Position numbers and translations under genes: made by a program. From contig NC_079489.1 of assembly GCF_020520425.1 (NCBI RefSeq), forward strand, positions 17,694,001-17,758,000: 64,000 bases of DNA, given 5' to 3'. The notes beneath the pieces were generated by a model. That model worked only from the letters and a program-made list of their open reading frames with translations. It searched no databases and was not told where the DNA came from. This DNA is from Spinacia oleracea (Eukaryota; Streptophyta; Magnoliopsida; Caryophyllales; Amaranthaceae). Positions 1-11,006 of the stretch are shown here, one piece after another; the stretch's first letter is position 1, and each line of letters opens with the position of its first letter.

Positions 1-27
1 TATGTTTTTGATGTAATTGTTATCATT

Positions 28-289
28 TACTCCCTCCTTCCCAATTTAGTCGTTACACTTACCTTGCACAAAGTTTAAGGTCATAAGTGGTTGTTTGGTT
101 ATCAGTTGTTATTTTATTGAAAAAGTAGATGGGATAGGAGTTAGTGGGGTATTTTTTTTTATTGAATGAGAGAGGGTGTGAGGACAAAAAAAATTAGTGG
201 GAAGAGAGAGACAATATAATAAGTGTAACAACTAATATGGGACAAACGAAAAAGTAAAGTGTAATAACTAATCTGGGACGGAGAGAGTA
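28..289. mobile_element. Stowaway-type MITE
   Basis: The ends are inverted repeats starting TACTCCCTCC and ending GGACGGAGAGAGTA. The inner parts also pair (GTTACACTT near 52 against AGTGTAACAACTA near 220 and AGTGTAATAACTA near 259). TA lies at both borders, as expected for Tc1/mariner-derived Stowaway elements. It has no coding capacity. Its size matches the copy at 51223-51484. Confidence 0.75.
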
Positions 290-737
290 ATAGTAAAATC
301 TTGGCAAATTTGTGTGTGTACTGAGCAATTTTTATGTATAAATTAAGTTTATTTCAAATTATGACAGAGTACGAGAAATTAATTGTTGGTAATTATGCAT
401 GCATATGATGAAATGTTTACAATTAGTTATGCTTGTTCATTGTCGTCTCATTTGATGATTGCCGCATTTGTTATGTTAGACGCGACTCGTGTTCTGTTGT
501 ATTAAATTTTATATCAGTACTTTGAATCAATTGAAAACTATTGCAATCATTAGTAATACTCCACATTTCTCTACATGCACATCAAGAATTTTTATATTTA
601 ATTTTTAAATTCAGAACAATTTTTCACAAAAAACAAAATTAGTTTTATTTATTCAATATTTATCCAGGAAATATAAAGAAAATAATCAACATAATAAACT
701 ATTTGTCTAATATTCATAAAAAATAAAGTATCCAACA
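290..737. other. AT-rich spacer, no gene seen
   Basis: About 450 bp of AT-rich sequence with stops in all frames. I recognise no gene, RNA or repeat here. It ends with the left copy of the 11-bp direct repeat AGTATCCAACA (727-737) that borders the LINE remnant. Confidence 0.5.
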
Positions 738-1338
738 TTTGTTCCTAAATGCATTTTTGTGTGTTGGTTGGCAATCCTAGAAATATTGTCTACATGTGAT
801 ATAATGTTGAAGTTTGGTGACATCTGTGGGCCAATTTGTATCTTGTGTAATCAAGATACATAAACAGTTCAACATTTGTTCTTTTGTTGCAGTGTTACTG
901 CTCAGGTGTGGAATGTGATCCTATCATGGATGGGCTTATCAACGGGTTTCTATTGACTACACCACTGAGTTAAATTTTGTTCAACACTATGCTAACAACA
1001 ACTCAGCTCGACTCAAGTGTATAGACTTGCCTTGAGTACAACAGTTTATAACATCTGGATTTCTAGAAATCATAAGAAGTTTCAAGGTTGTCCTATTGTT
1101 ATTGATAGTATTATTAGGCAAATTCAATTTCAAATTTATGTTAGGTGTTTTAATTGTAAAAAACTCTAAGGTATGGAGTTCGGTATCTAGTGTGTGGAGT
1201 CTTAACCTAGGGAGCCTCCCTAGAAGGGTTATTAGGTCTAAGTTCTTGCTCCAAGGTGTCTTCGTCTGTATTGGCTGTTTTCAGCCTTTGTTTTTACAGT
1301 TTGGTTAATAATAAATACTTACCAAAAAAAAAGTATGG
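738..1338 (+). mobile_element. 5'-truncated LINE 3' end (ORF2 tail plus poly-A)
   Basis: Around 1020-1140 a short frame reads like the C-terminal tail of a plant L1-type reverse transcriptase after its zinc-binding region (TTVYNIWISRNHKKFQ, then IDSIIRQIQFQIYVRC). A 3' UTR-like stretch and a run of A (1324-1332) follow. The segment lies between two copies of AGTATCCAACA (727-737 and 1339-1349), a plausible target-site duplication. A 5'-truncated insertion is the usual fate of LINEs. A few bases separate the A-run from the repeat, so the right border is uncertain. Confidence 0.6.
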
Positions 1339-1365
1339 AGTATCCAACAACAAAATATGTCAATG

Positions 1366-1650
1366 TTCTTAATGGGCATTTTACATATCAAACAACTAAC
1401 AACTAGTTTACCAAACACTTTTACACAAGCAACTAATTCAGCCAGCTAGTCAAACTAACAATACAAACAACTAACAACTAATAACTCCCAGCCAAATAGG
1501 GTATGAGTTTTTCAAAATTAGCTTTTCCATCCCGAACCTCTCATAAATAAACACTCTCATCAGATTTTTAAAATTATCAAACCTCTAATTTATCTTGATT
1601 TTTTTAATTCAAATCTCTCATTACCAAACACCTCCATTCATGTTGAGGGT
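1366..1650. repeat. Degenerate MITE-like repeat related to 62190-62965
   Basis: Two blocks resemble the region near the other end of the window. 1377-1500 (CAACTAACAACTA, ACACAAGCAACTAATTC, CCAGCTAGTCAAACT) is the reverse complement of sequence at 62205-62350. 1501-1650 (CGAACCTCTCATAAATAAACA, then ACCAAACACC) matches 62850-62965 in direct orientation. Such TTTGGT / TAGCTGTTAG repeats are typical of non-autonomous hAT-like elements. I could not fix borders or a target duplication. Confidence 0.35.
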
Positions 1651-1865
1651 CAGGTATATTCGACTTCATGTTACTTATTTTAGACAAAATAAGTTCAGAC
1701 AAGTTGAGATACGTTTAGATAATATAAAGTTTAGAAAAAATAAGTTTCACACTCGAAAAAGTTTATTCCAGACAAAATAAGATATTTTCAGATAAGATAA
1801 GTTAAGATATATTCAGATAAGTTCAACAAAACAAGTCGAATAAAATGAAGTCTAAGTTCCAAGAG

Positions 1866-3655
1866 GAAAAATTGACACTATATATCCCAACTATAGACGA
1901 TTATCTTTAAAAGGTCTCAACTTTTGATTAATATTGGACGGTCCCAACTTTTGGGGTCTCAACTTTAAACGGTCCTTAATCAAAAGTAACTTGTTAATCC
2001 GGTCATAGTGCCACGTGGCACACTCGTATTGGTTTTTAATTTTAATCTTTTAAATAAACCTTCACTTTAAAATTTTGTCTCTCTCCACTTCTCCAGTCTC
2101 CTCCACCAACGAACTAACCCCCTTTACCTCCGTCGCCAGCCACGTACCACCAAGAGGCTTCCCTCTCTTCCCTCCGGCTTTTCCTTTCATTGGCGTACTC
2201 CAGCTGTCCCGCTTCCTCGTCCACGTACCCATCTGCAACGCTTGTATTCATCACCAATTCTACAAATGTCTCCACGAACAAATAACTCGCTATCGACTTC
2301 TCCCTCCTCTATTGTCGGCGTTGTCGATTTTTTTCTTCTCTCAATCCCTAGATATTGTCATCTCTCTCTCCTCACTTTGTCGTTACAATGGTTGAGGGGG
2401 AGTTTAGGGTTGGTGGCTTCGTGGAGAGGTGGGCGAGCAACAGACTTGGGGTGGGGATGGGCTGGTTGGGATATTATAGAGGGGAGGTGGGTAATGGCAG
2501 CAATTGGGTGAGAGGGGTTCTTGCAGGTGGTGAAGGGATGAGGGAGGAGTTGCGGTGGGACGAGGGCTACCGGTGGTGTCGTGGTGGCCGACAGTTGGGG
2601 GTAGTGAGGGGTTATGGGGAGGAGGGAAGAAGAAGGTATTTTTATTTTTTTCATTTTATTTTAAAAATATTTGATTTAATTATAAAAGTATAGTAGAGCT
2701 GTCAAAACAGTTACTCGAGTCGGGTCCGGGTCTAGTCATCTCGGGTCTCGGGTCATGATATGGTCGGGTCATGTCGGGTCATTTATCACCCGGGTGCAGG
2801 TCGGGTTCAGTCAGGTTGATTATTTATCGGGTCATGTCGGGTTAATTTTTCATTTCGGTATAGGTCGGGTTCGGGTCGGGTCTTTTTCTAGTTGGGTACA
2901 ATTTCAATTTCGTGTCTTAACGAATCGGGTTTGAGTCAGACTTGTAGCAGCTAATTTCGGGTTCGGGTCAAGTTCGGATCGGATAATTATTGGGTCGGTT
3001 AAAATTCAAGTCGAGTTCACTATCGAACACGGGTTAAGACCGAGTCCGATAACTATCAGGTCTAGTCAAGTTTAACCTTATAATTAACTTTTAGAAATTT
3101 GGTTAAATTTGGTTTCACGCTTTTCACTTGTTTTGGATTAGGTAATTATAAAAAATAATATTAACTTGATTTAAGTTATTATTTAGTTAGGACAATGATA
3201 AATGGGGTTGTCAACAGGTCGCGTAAAATCAGGTAACGGGTTGTCACGAGTTGGTTCAATAACAAGTTTCATCGGGTTATAATCGGTTTCGGGTTGACAT
3301 CGGGTCGGATGTTGAATCGGTCCGGGTTTCCTATTTTAACAATATTTCGAGTCTTGGTCGGGTCTGAGTCCTTAAAAATACAGGTCGGTTCAGGTCGATT
3401 TCTCGGATCGGGTCAATTTTTGACAGCTATAAGTATAGGACCAATGAAATTGTGCCATGTTGAGGAAAAAAAAAAAAAGAAAAAAAAACTTGTGTGGCAG
3501 ATTATGGGTAAAAAGGCCCAACTAAAGCTGAGACCCCAAAAGTTGAGACCCCAAAAGTTGAGACCCCAAAAATTGAGACCGTCTAGTATTAATCAAAAGT
3601 TTGAAATCTTTTAAAGATGGTCGGCCATAATTGGGATCGATAGTGTCAATTTTTC
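1866..3655. mobile_element. Non-autonomous DNA element with long terminal inverted repeats
   Basis: The left end (from GAAAAATTGACACTA at 1866) is the inverted copy of the right end (TAGTGTCAATTTTTC ending at 3655). Pairing continues for roughly 120 bp through TCTTTAAAAG, CTTTTGATTAATA and CCAACTTTTGGGGTCTC. The right arm has a local amplification of the 16-mer AGTTGAGACCCCAAAA (about four copies, 3529-3580), so the arms differ in length. The interior (2075-2690) is CT-rich on the left and G-rich on the right with open frames, possibly captured gene sequence, but I recognise no protein. No clear target duplication was found, so the superfamily (MULE-like?) is open. It carries a nested hAT-like insertion. 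Confidence 0.7.
2694..3430. mobile_element. hAT-like non-autonomous element, nested
   Basis: It begins TAGAGCTGTCAAAA and ends TTTTTGACAGCTAT, imperfect short terminal inverted repeats. It is flanked by a perfect 8-bp direct repeat AAGTATAG (2686-2693 and 3431-3438), the target-duplication length of hAT transposons. The interior is filled with degenerate CGGGT / GGGTC words (CGGGTCGGGTC-like), as in a common plant hAT MITE type. It has no coding capacity. It interrupts the interior of the long-TIR element at 1866-3655 and is therefore younger than it. Confidence 0.8.
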
Positions 3656-3668
3656 GAAATAAAAATGG

Positions 3669-3681
3669 TTAATACTTTATC
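3669..3681. repeat. Candidate target-site duplication, left copy
   Basis: TTAATACTTTATC, identical to 38258-38270. MULE duplications are usually 9-11 bp, so some bases may be chance or belong to the element. Confidence 0.6.
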
Positions 3682-4010
3682 TACAAATTTTTGGCTGCAT
3701 AGGTATGCACGCATCTCAGCGTGCATACGAGCCTAAACGCAGCGTTTTACTCCTATGCGTCGTCGTTTTGTCCTAAACTCACCTTCCTTCTTTAGTTTCC
3801 TTCTAAAGCTTCTGAAAGCGTTGATTTCGTTTTTCCCCTTTGATTTCCTTTCCTTCTTGATCATGGCATTAATTTTAGCGCCAGATTTGTTTCCTATTTT
3901 CCTTCTTTCCTTTTGCTTTGTAATCACGTTGATCAATTCAAAATTTTCTCTCTCCTCTTCTAAAGCCATTACGCAGTTTTTCTCTTTCAGTTTTGCTGAT
4001 TTCAATCTTC

Positions 4011-7000
4011 ATGGCTTCCTCTGTTTCAACATTATGCTCTATGAATGATTTTACTAGCAAAGCTTCCATTGATGCTATACTTGCTGAAATTAATGCTGAT
4101 AATTCCTCAATACTCTCTGCGTTGATGAAGGAATGTGAGTTTGATTCAATTATTTTTTTTTGTTTTTTGCGATTTTGATTTTCAATTGTGATTAGATTCA
4201 ATTGTGATTAAAATTCTTTTTATATTTGTTTTTTTTACGTTTATAGTTGTATTAGGTTTTAGTTTGATGAACTTTGTATCGTTTTTTAATATTTTGAATA
4301 TTTTTCAGATTTTCCAATTTTCTGGAAAATTTACACTTGTTGTTTTTGATGATTTTGAACATTATTCACCTATATTATGAACATGACTTTGGTATTTACT
4401 TTTGTCAATGTTTTTTTCGTTGTGATTATGTTATTATCGCAACACATTTATTGAAGTTTATGATTATGAACATTTGGTTTTAATATATGAACATTGTACA
4501 ATCTAAATTGAACATCATCTTTTCCCTCTATTTTTTAACAGTGTCTAAAGAAGTAGTAGTGGTTGAAGAAGCATCTGCATCAGAATTAATGTTAAAAGAA
4601 GTTAGGAGTGATGATGAAGCTTATGAAATGTATAATGATTATGCATTTAGGAAGGGTTTCAGTATTCGTAAGGGATTAATTAGGACTAGTCGTAGAACTG
4701 GTTTGTGGATTATGCGCAGATTTCTTTGTTCTAATTCTGGCTTTAAAGATGTTAAGAAGGAAACGTTGAGGAAGTATGAGAGGTCTGAATTGCGTACAGG
4801 TTGTACTGCTTTTATTCAGTTTTCTATTACCAATGAAGGTGTTTGGACTGTGGTGAGGCATAACATGACTCACAATCATCATATGATTCCCGCTGACAAG
4901 AGATACTTGCTTAGGTATCAAAGAGATTTTACAGGGGAGCAGCTCAAGTATCTTAGTTCAATGAAAGCCAGTGGTTGTAGAGTGTCTGATTTGCTTCGTG
5001 CAATGAGAAAAGAAGTCGGAGGATCTCCTAATTTAGGGTTTATTACTGCTGATGCATACAACGCTTTGGCTGCTGAAAAGGCAATGAAACTTGATGGTAA
5101 AGATTGTAATCAGTTAATTAGGTACTTTGCTCAAAGACAATCATCTGAGAGTGATTTTTATTATGATTTTGAGTTAGATGAACATGGACATTTAATTAGT
5201 TTCTTTTGGAGGGATGGAAGGATGAAAAGGGATTATGAATATTTTGGTGATTTATTGGTGTTTGATACGACATACCGGACAAATCGGTATGATATGATAT
5301 GTGCACCATTTGTTGGAATGAATCATCATTGCAATAATGTAGTTTTTGGTTTGGGGTTCCTGGTTAATGAGCGTATTCCTTCTTTTATTTGGTTGTTTGA
5401 ATCTTTTTTGCGATCAATGGGTGGTGGAATACCTCAAACTATAATGACAGATCAAGCTCCTGCCATTGCTGCTGCTATTAGGGATGTGTTTCCGGGTGCT
5501 AGTCACCGTTTGTGTACATGGCATCTTGGAGAGAATTCAAAGAAGAATATTGCTACGCAGAGAGCTATGAAAGGTTTTACTGAGTTGTTTAGTTATCTTC
5601 TGAAGTACTGTGATACTGTTGCTGAGTTTGAACATTATTGGCCAAGGTATATTTCCTTTTTATTCTCATGTTCAATTCTTTATAGGTGTTGTTCAATTAT
5701 AAAAACGTAATATTCATATTCATTTTAACTTTCAGGATCATTAAGCACTATAAGTGTGAGAAGAATGTATGGTTGAATAATTTGTATGTGATTCGAGAGC
5801 ATTGGTGCCGTGCGTATTCTAAGGGTACATTCTCTGGTGGAGCTTTGTCTTCTCAAAGGAGTGAATCGACTAATAATTCTATTAAAGATAGGTTGAGGAA
5901 AACATATGGTTTATGTGATTTTTATCACTTGTTTTTAGATGTTATATCTGCATGGCGTAGCAAAGAAAATCACCATGATTATCGTGTATTGAGGGGCAAT
6001 CGGCATATGGCTGCTGCCAATGTTAGTATACTTGTGCATGCAAGGAAGGTGTACACTGGTTATCTATATGTGAAGTTTGAGGAGCAGTTTCTGAGAGGAA
6101 TTTCATTGAATCAGGAACGTACATTTGAAGATGCAGAAAAAGTTGTTTATCTGATATGGAAGCCTGTTACTGCTGATTTGATAAGGCATGAGGTTACGTT
6201 TAACAAAATTACATTTGAGTCCAATTGTACATGCAAGCATTTTTCTGAAGTGGGTTTATTGTGTTCTCATATTCTTCGTATATATAGTATACATTGTGTT
6301 TCTATGTTACCCGAACAATACATTTTGAAGAGGTGGACGAAAGCAGCTATGTGCAGCGCTGTTGTTGATGAACAATCCTCCAAAGTAAATGTTGTTCCTG
6401 CTTCTGTTTGGAGATTTCAAACTATGAGGAAGTTTGTTCGTTTGGTTACATCTTGTCAAGATTTCCTTGAAGCTAGAGTAGAAATTGATACCACATTTGA
6501 TTTGTTAAGGCAAAAGGTTGAGAGTGTTAGGGGTGCTATTGATTTTTGCAGAGCCGGTTGAGGGCATTGATGTTCCTGGTCACGATGGAAAGGATGGTCC
6601 ATCCATTAAAGATCCAAAAAAGCGTAGAAAAAAGGGTGAGACAAACGAGAGGCCTAAGAGTATTGTTGAGAAGGAGTGTGACAAAAAGAAGGCTTGGAGG
6701 AAACGTGCTGAAAAACATGCTGAAAATGTTAAAGCTAAAGCGCAAGCTTCTGTTCAGGTTATTTGTTTTACATGAATTTTATATGTTGTACATTTATATT
6801 TAAATTTTGAACATTGTTAATGAAAAGTTGAATATCAATTTTTTAGGAGTTTGATGCTTTGGGAAATCCTCTCCTTTATTCTCATCCAAGTTCTGGCTCA
6901 GAGTTGCGTGTATTAGGTTCATCCCTTGAGGTTAGTGTGTGAATATGAATAAAAAAATAGTTTGAGAATATGCTTTCAAAACTAAATATATTTCTTTATA

Positions 7001-7424
7001 ATGTGTAGAAAGGTATTTCAGGAAAGAGTGTAGTACCTGATTCTGTGCAGGTATTATCTTATTTATGAACATTGTTCTTCTAACTTTGAATATTACATTT
7101 GATTAATTGAATATACGAATTTGATGCATATGTAGGAGGATATTTGTGGTAAGAAAGCAATACCAGATGTTGTGGATTCTTTGAAATGTTTTGTTCAGGT
7201 ATTTGAACATATATCTCTTACTTATCAACATTTTTAGTCATATATTGTACATTGTTTTCTAATATTTTATGTTTTTGGTAATGTAGGGTGGTTTTGGTTC
7301 ACAATCTAAGAAAAGGAAAGGAATATATTCGGAATGCGCTCCAATTTCTGCTAACACGGAATTGAATTCTCCTGCTGCTCGTGTATCGCTTTATGATGAG
7401 ATTATGGCCAATTTTGATAAATAA
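4011..7424 (+). CDS. FAR1/MudrA-type MULE transposase, probable late frameshift
   Basis: I read seven exons with good splice sites: 4011-4134, 4542-5646, 5736-6757, 6847-6930, 7009-7050, 7136-7198, 7287-7424. Frames join across every intron. In order: a FAR1-type DNA-binding region (EVRSDDEAYEMYNDYAFRKGF onward), then the MULE DDE core with Asp near residue 283 (FDTTYRTN), Asp near 345 (MTDQAP) and the CTWH motif that follows, then a SWIM zinc finger (CTCKH...LCSH, near 574-592), and a Lys/Glu-rich tail. It would bind the element ends and catalyse cut-and-paste transposition in the nucleus. The catalytic core is open. Near 6540-6560 the frame runs into TGA while the downstream frame (FAEPVEGIDV) is one base off. 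This is either a 1-bp frameshift or missed splicing, and it affects only the C-terminal tail. FAR1-related host genes are relatives, but the mobile context argues for a transposase. Confidence 0.82.
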
Positions 7425-8255
7425 TTTTCGTGATATGTAATTTCCGATATTTTCTATTTTTTGAATTTCATATGTGATACGTTTGATTAACTCGTTTTTC
7501 GATTTATGTTAAACTTTGGTTTAAGATAATTTTTTATGTTTCTTACATTATTGTTACTGTATCATATTTGAACATTTGGTGTTTATCATTGAACATTTTA
7601 AATGAGAATTTGAATAAATGAAATTATAACCCACAAATAGCCTTTAACTATATGTACTTAATTCGCAAATTGTTTCAAACCAAACATTTCACAATCAAAC
7701 ATGTCAACCAAAATGTCATATCAAATCTACATAAACTATAAACAAACAACGAACTATAATTCCAAGGCAATCCACCTGACTTCCGCTACCTTCCGCTTTG
7801 CATCCAGTTCTCCTCGTTTTTTCTTTTAGCAGCAGTCTGGATCCGGTACTTATGTCTGTTTCCATTGTCCAATAGAATTTCAGCACAATAATGCATCCTT
7901 AATTTCCTTATCTGATCAAGCTGCAACCACCCAGAAGAAAATTAAAGAAAATATTGAATATTTATAATAATATATTGAACATTCGCTTTCAAAAAATGAA
8001 CATTATACAAAAGACTTACATTGTTTGCTTTTAACCCAGGATTCCATTCTAATTCAGGGTCTGCTGTGTATGTTTCAACAGGTATACTCCACAGTTTATT
8101 GCATCCTCATTGCTTCGCCATTTCATCTTAATCAGTTCCTCTTTGAACTTTGACAATCCTTGTCCTACCTTGTAATCATTATATTTGTAAAAATATTCTA
8201 GAGCTTCGACCTATATTTTCGATTTTTTAAGAGCAAGTAAGTATTTTTAATGTAC

Positions 8256-8338
<83 letters not shown>

Positions 8339-8350
8339 TTTAATGAACAT
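4355..8350 (+). repeat. Dispersed TGAACAT motif, left part of the MULE
   Basis: Copies of (T/A)TGAACAT(T) lie in introns and spacers near 4358, 4378, 4467, 4487, 4508, 6806, 7066, 7203, 7567, 7591, 7975, 7997 and 8343, plus one in an exon near 5629. Nearly all read on the + strand. The reverse complement is rare here (one near 5666). Confidence 0.75.
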
Positions 8351-8640
8351 TGGATGTTAACTTACCATTTTTGTTGGGTGTCCTTCGTATTTTGTGCCCA
8401 CCTTGACATGTTGTGGCAGCTTCCGGTTGTCTATAATATCTATTGAGCGATCATAGAAGTTAACGCACAACACATAAAATGCGCACTTACACATACCGGA
8501 AAATATATCTCCTTATACGTCTTAAGGCTATGAACACTAGCATTCCTCATTTCAGTTGTCAATCTGTTGTTAAATTTATGAAGCCTTGTGTCCCAGCTAT
8601 CTGTTTCTGGACTGATTTTGAAGGTGTTGATGATCAACTG
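7786..8640 (-). pseudogene. ULP1-like cysteine protease, 3' half (catalytic region), broken
   Basis: These are the last exons of the ULP1-type gene of the MULE, cut off from its 5' half by copia element A. Exon-like pieces, read on the minus strand: about 8640-8366 (INTFKISPETDSWDTRLHKF; then the His region ending AHF followed by LCVNFYDRSIDIIDN), 8196-8040 (KMKWRSNEDAINCGVYLL, with the NCGV catalytic-Cys signature) and 7919-7786 (LDQIRKLRMHYCAEILLDN, stop TAG at 7786-7788). Two breaks are visible. After the putative catalytic His the conserved peptide continues in another frame (near 8473-8482, in a short T run). After NCGVYLL the frame changes before TYTADPELEWNPG. ULP1 peptidases (C48) cleave SUMO-type conjugates; this copy cannot encode a continuous catalytic domain. 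Confidence 0.7.
8256..8335. repeat. (AT)n microsatellite
   Basis: About 80 bp of nearly pure TA dinucleotide, lying in an intron of the ULP1-like gene of the MULE. Confidence 0.95.
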
Positions 8641-8670
8641 CATTTAACAGATATGGACATAAGACATAAC

Positions 8671-9861
8671 TGTTAGATTCGTGGAGTTCCACAAGAGGGG
8701 GGGGGGGTGAATTGATTTTTGCAGTTTTATAAAATTATATGCGATAAGGAACAGAAACAGCAAAATAGAGCAAGCACAATTTAGCGTGGAAAACTCTCTA
8801 GGCCCAATAGAGAGGAAAAAACCACGGCCCCTTTGGGGACTTAAACACTTCTACTAATTAGGCAAAACAACGCAGTTTCTTTACAGGCCTAATATACTCG
8901 GGCTACAATCTGTAAATCACCTCAGATTACAGATGACTAGGAACAACCCCTCGTTGTTCCCTTCTCCTTATGAAACAATCCCTCAATTGTTCCAACTCAC
9001 TGATCTCTCTTGAGATCTTTCACTCTTGCTCTGGTAAGCCTGACTCAGGCTTAACATACATCAATTCAACTTTAATAAAATACGGAATAAATAAAAACTA
9101 AAGTAGATACGAAGATACAAGACCTACCAACCAATACTGCTCTAACTGGGAACAGGAACAGCCTCTTAAAAATAAATACTTTAAAGGTGATACCTGAAAG
9201 CTCCGGTTAATGCTAATGAGTTTGATGAAAAACTCGAGATGATCTTTTTGGTATATTTATAGTGATTCTGTGATTTACCCTAGAATCCTAGACTCCTAAT
9301 TCTAATCAAATTAGGACTCTCTTAAAGATAGAATTCCATTAAGAAACTATTTAATCTTTAAACAGGTTTTACACTTATTCGGATTCTACTTACCATATAC
9401 CTAAAGATTTTAGTCATCTTCGAACTCTTTCCAAAGATTATCTTTAATTTTTACCGAGTTAATTTAATCATATTAAAACTTCTTTTAATACGGATAATCA
9501 TTTGGTCTTACACCTAGTATATTATGCTAACTCTAAGAACTTAGGAAATGACTCTTTAAGACTACTGTTCCCAGACCTAGCAGTATGATCGATATAATAA
9601 CCTTGTACCTTTTCGTATTTACCATATACTTCCTAATGCTTCATAGAAGCTTAATTCTTGCAGCTTCATTTGTATTCCTTGACTTTGTCAACTTGTTCTA
9701 TTGCTGCTTCACGGATTAATTTGACTTGTTCTCTTTCCTTAAAGGCTGCTTCATTTGTCAATCCATATTGAGAGTAGCTCTTTCACTTATAGACCTGTCA
9801 TTCTAGATTATAGAATGTAAGCACAAATAAGCTTGTCATCATCAAAACTCAGGGATCAACA
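8671..9861 (-). repeat. 3' LTR of element A
   Basis: 1191 bp, starting TGTTAGATTCGTGG and ending GGATCAACA on the + strand. It matches 30587-31776 except for scattered substitutions and a longer G run near 8697-8707. The left flank ATAAC is the target duplication. Confidence 0.95.
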
Positions 9862-9875
9862 ATTTCCCCCTTTTT
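9862..9875 (-). other. Polypurine tract of element A
   Basis: Read on the minus strand this is AAAAGGGGGAAAT, directly abutting the 3' LTR, where plus-strand DNA synthesis of an LTR retrotransposon is primed. The following bases to 9978 are A sequence with no ORF. AATGA (9979-9983) is the left target duplication of the B LTR. Confidence 0.85.
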
Positions 9876-10286
9876 GATGATGACAACCTTTCAACTTGAC
9901 TGACAACATAACATGGTGATGAGCATGGAAACAGACGTTTTCAGAACTATAGCTTGAACCATGTATGAGAAAAATCAGAATGATGAAGGAAATAATGCCC
10001 TTGGTCCAAGTATGCATTCTATGTTAAGTCTAATAAATGCGGTTCAGTATTAATTAACAAGTTAATAATTCAGTGAGATCAAGTGAGCTGAATGCCTAGC
10101 TAGAGGCCGCTTCAGTTCAAGTGGAATTAATGATATTAATCCACAGCTTACTCTTGACTGAACCCGTAGGGTCACACAAATAGTACGTAAACGGATCAAG
10201 TATTTAATGGCATTAAATACTCCATCTATGGATATTCGGAATCGACGGATCTTGGTTTCAGTGGGAGCTGAGATCGTCACAGGCAA

Positions 10287-10615
10287 GAAATGAATACTCC
10301 GGAAACGATGATATTGCCGGAAACGGAAATATGGATCGTATCGGAAATATAAATATTATCCAAGTCGTAGATGTTGCCGGAAACGGAAACATGGTACGTA
10401 TCGGAAAATATTATCGGAAATGGAAATATTGCCGGAATCGGAAATATTGCCGGAAACGGAAATATTGTCAGAATCGGAAATATTATCGGAATCGGAAAAT
10501 AATTCCGGAAACGGAAATATTAAATATTTGTTCGAAACGGAAATTAATTCCGGAATCGGAAATATTAAATATTGTTCGTATCGGAAATGAATTCCGGAAT
10601 CGAGAATTTAATCGG
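10287..10615. repeat. Degenerate CGGAAAT array inside the B LTR (U3)
   Basis: About twenty copies of CGGAAA(T/C), often as CGGAAACGGAAATATT or CGGAATCGGAAATATT with variable spacing. The same array lies at 22014-22343 and, inverted, at 47360-47690. It is upstream of the TATA box, where U3 enhancer elements sit. Confidence 0.8.
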
Positions 10616-10996
10616 AAGCGTATCGTACGAATTAGCATCGGACGAGGCCTGCCAGACGAAGGCCCAGCACGAAGGCGGGCCATCGCCCAGCAAGCCAAGC
10701 GCAACAACCACACGCCAAGCATACGACCAGGCCCAGCGCAAAAGCCAGGCCCAGCCGAAGCTTGGGCGCGCGTGCGGGGCTGCGACGAGTGGGCTGGCGC
10801 TGTGCGTGGGCCGGAAGGCCTGCGTGCGGTGCTAGCGTATTACTCGAAGTGTGTTACTCGAATCCTAAGGCTACCGGGATTTGTCATATGATTAAATCTA
10901 ATCCTAAAAGATTTAGTTTATTTAATTAGAGTCCTAGTAGGATTATAATTAAATAAATTAGTATCCTAATAGGATTCCAAATCCTTTTCCATAACT

Positions 10997-11006
10997 CTAT
11001 AAATAG
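10997..11006 (+). promoter_or_regulatory. TATA box of the B LTR
   Basis: CTATAAATAG, followed by AGGTGCCTAGGG and a GC-poor leader. The same box is at 22724-22733 in copy b and inverted at 46982-46991 in the solo LTR. Conservation in all three copies supports it as the core promoter. Confidence 0.7.

Noticed and set aside
2075..2693. Overlapping frames of about 100 codons on both strands
   Set aside because: CT-rich and G-rich low-complexity blocks inside a transposon. Possibly captured gene debris, but no recognisable protein.
10331..10891. 186-codon Arg/Lys/Tyr-rich frame, also at 22058-22618 and 47098-47646
   Set aside because: It is the CGGAAAT array and GC-rich U3 block of the B LTR read as protein. 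The three copies are LTRs, not genes.
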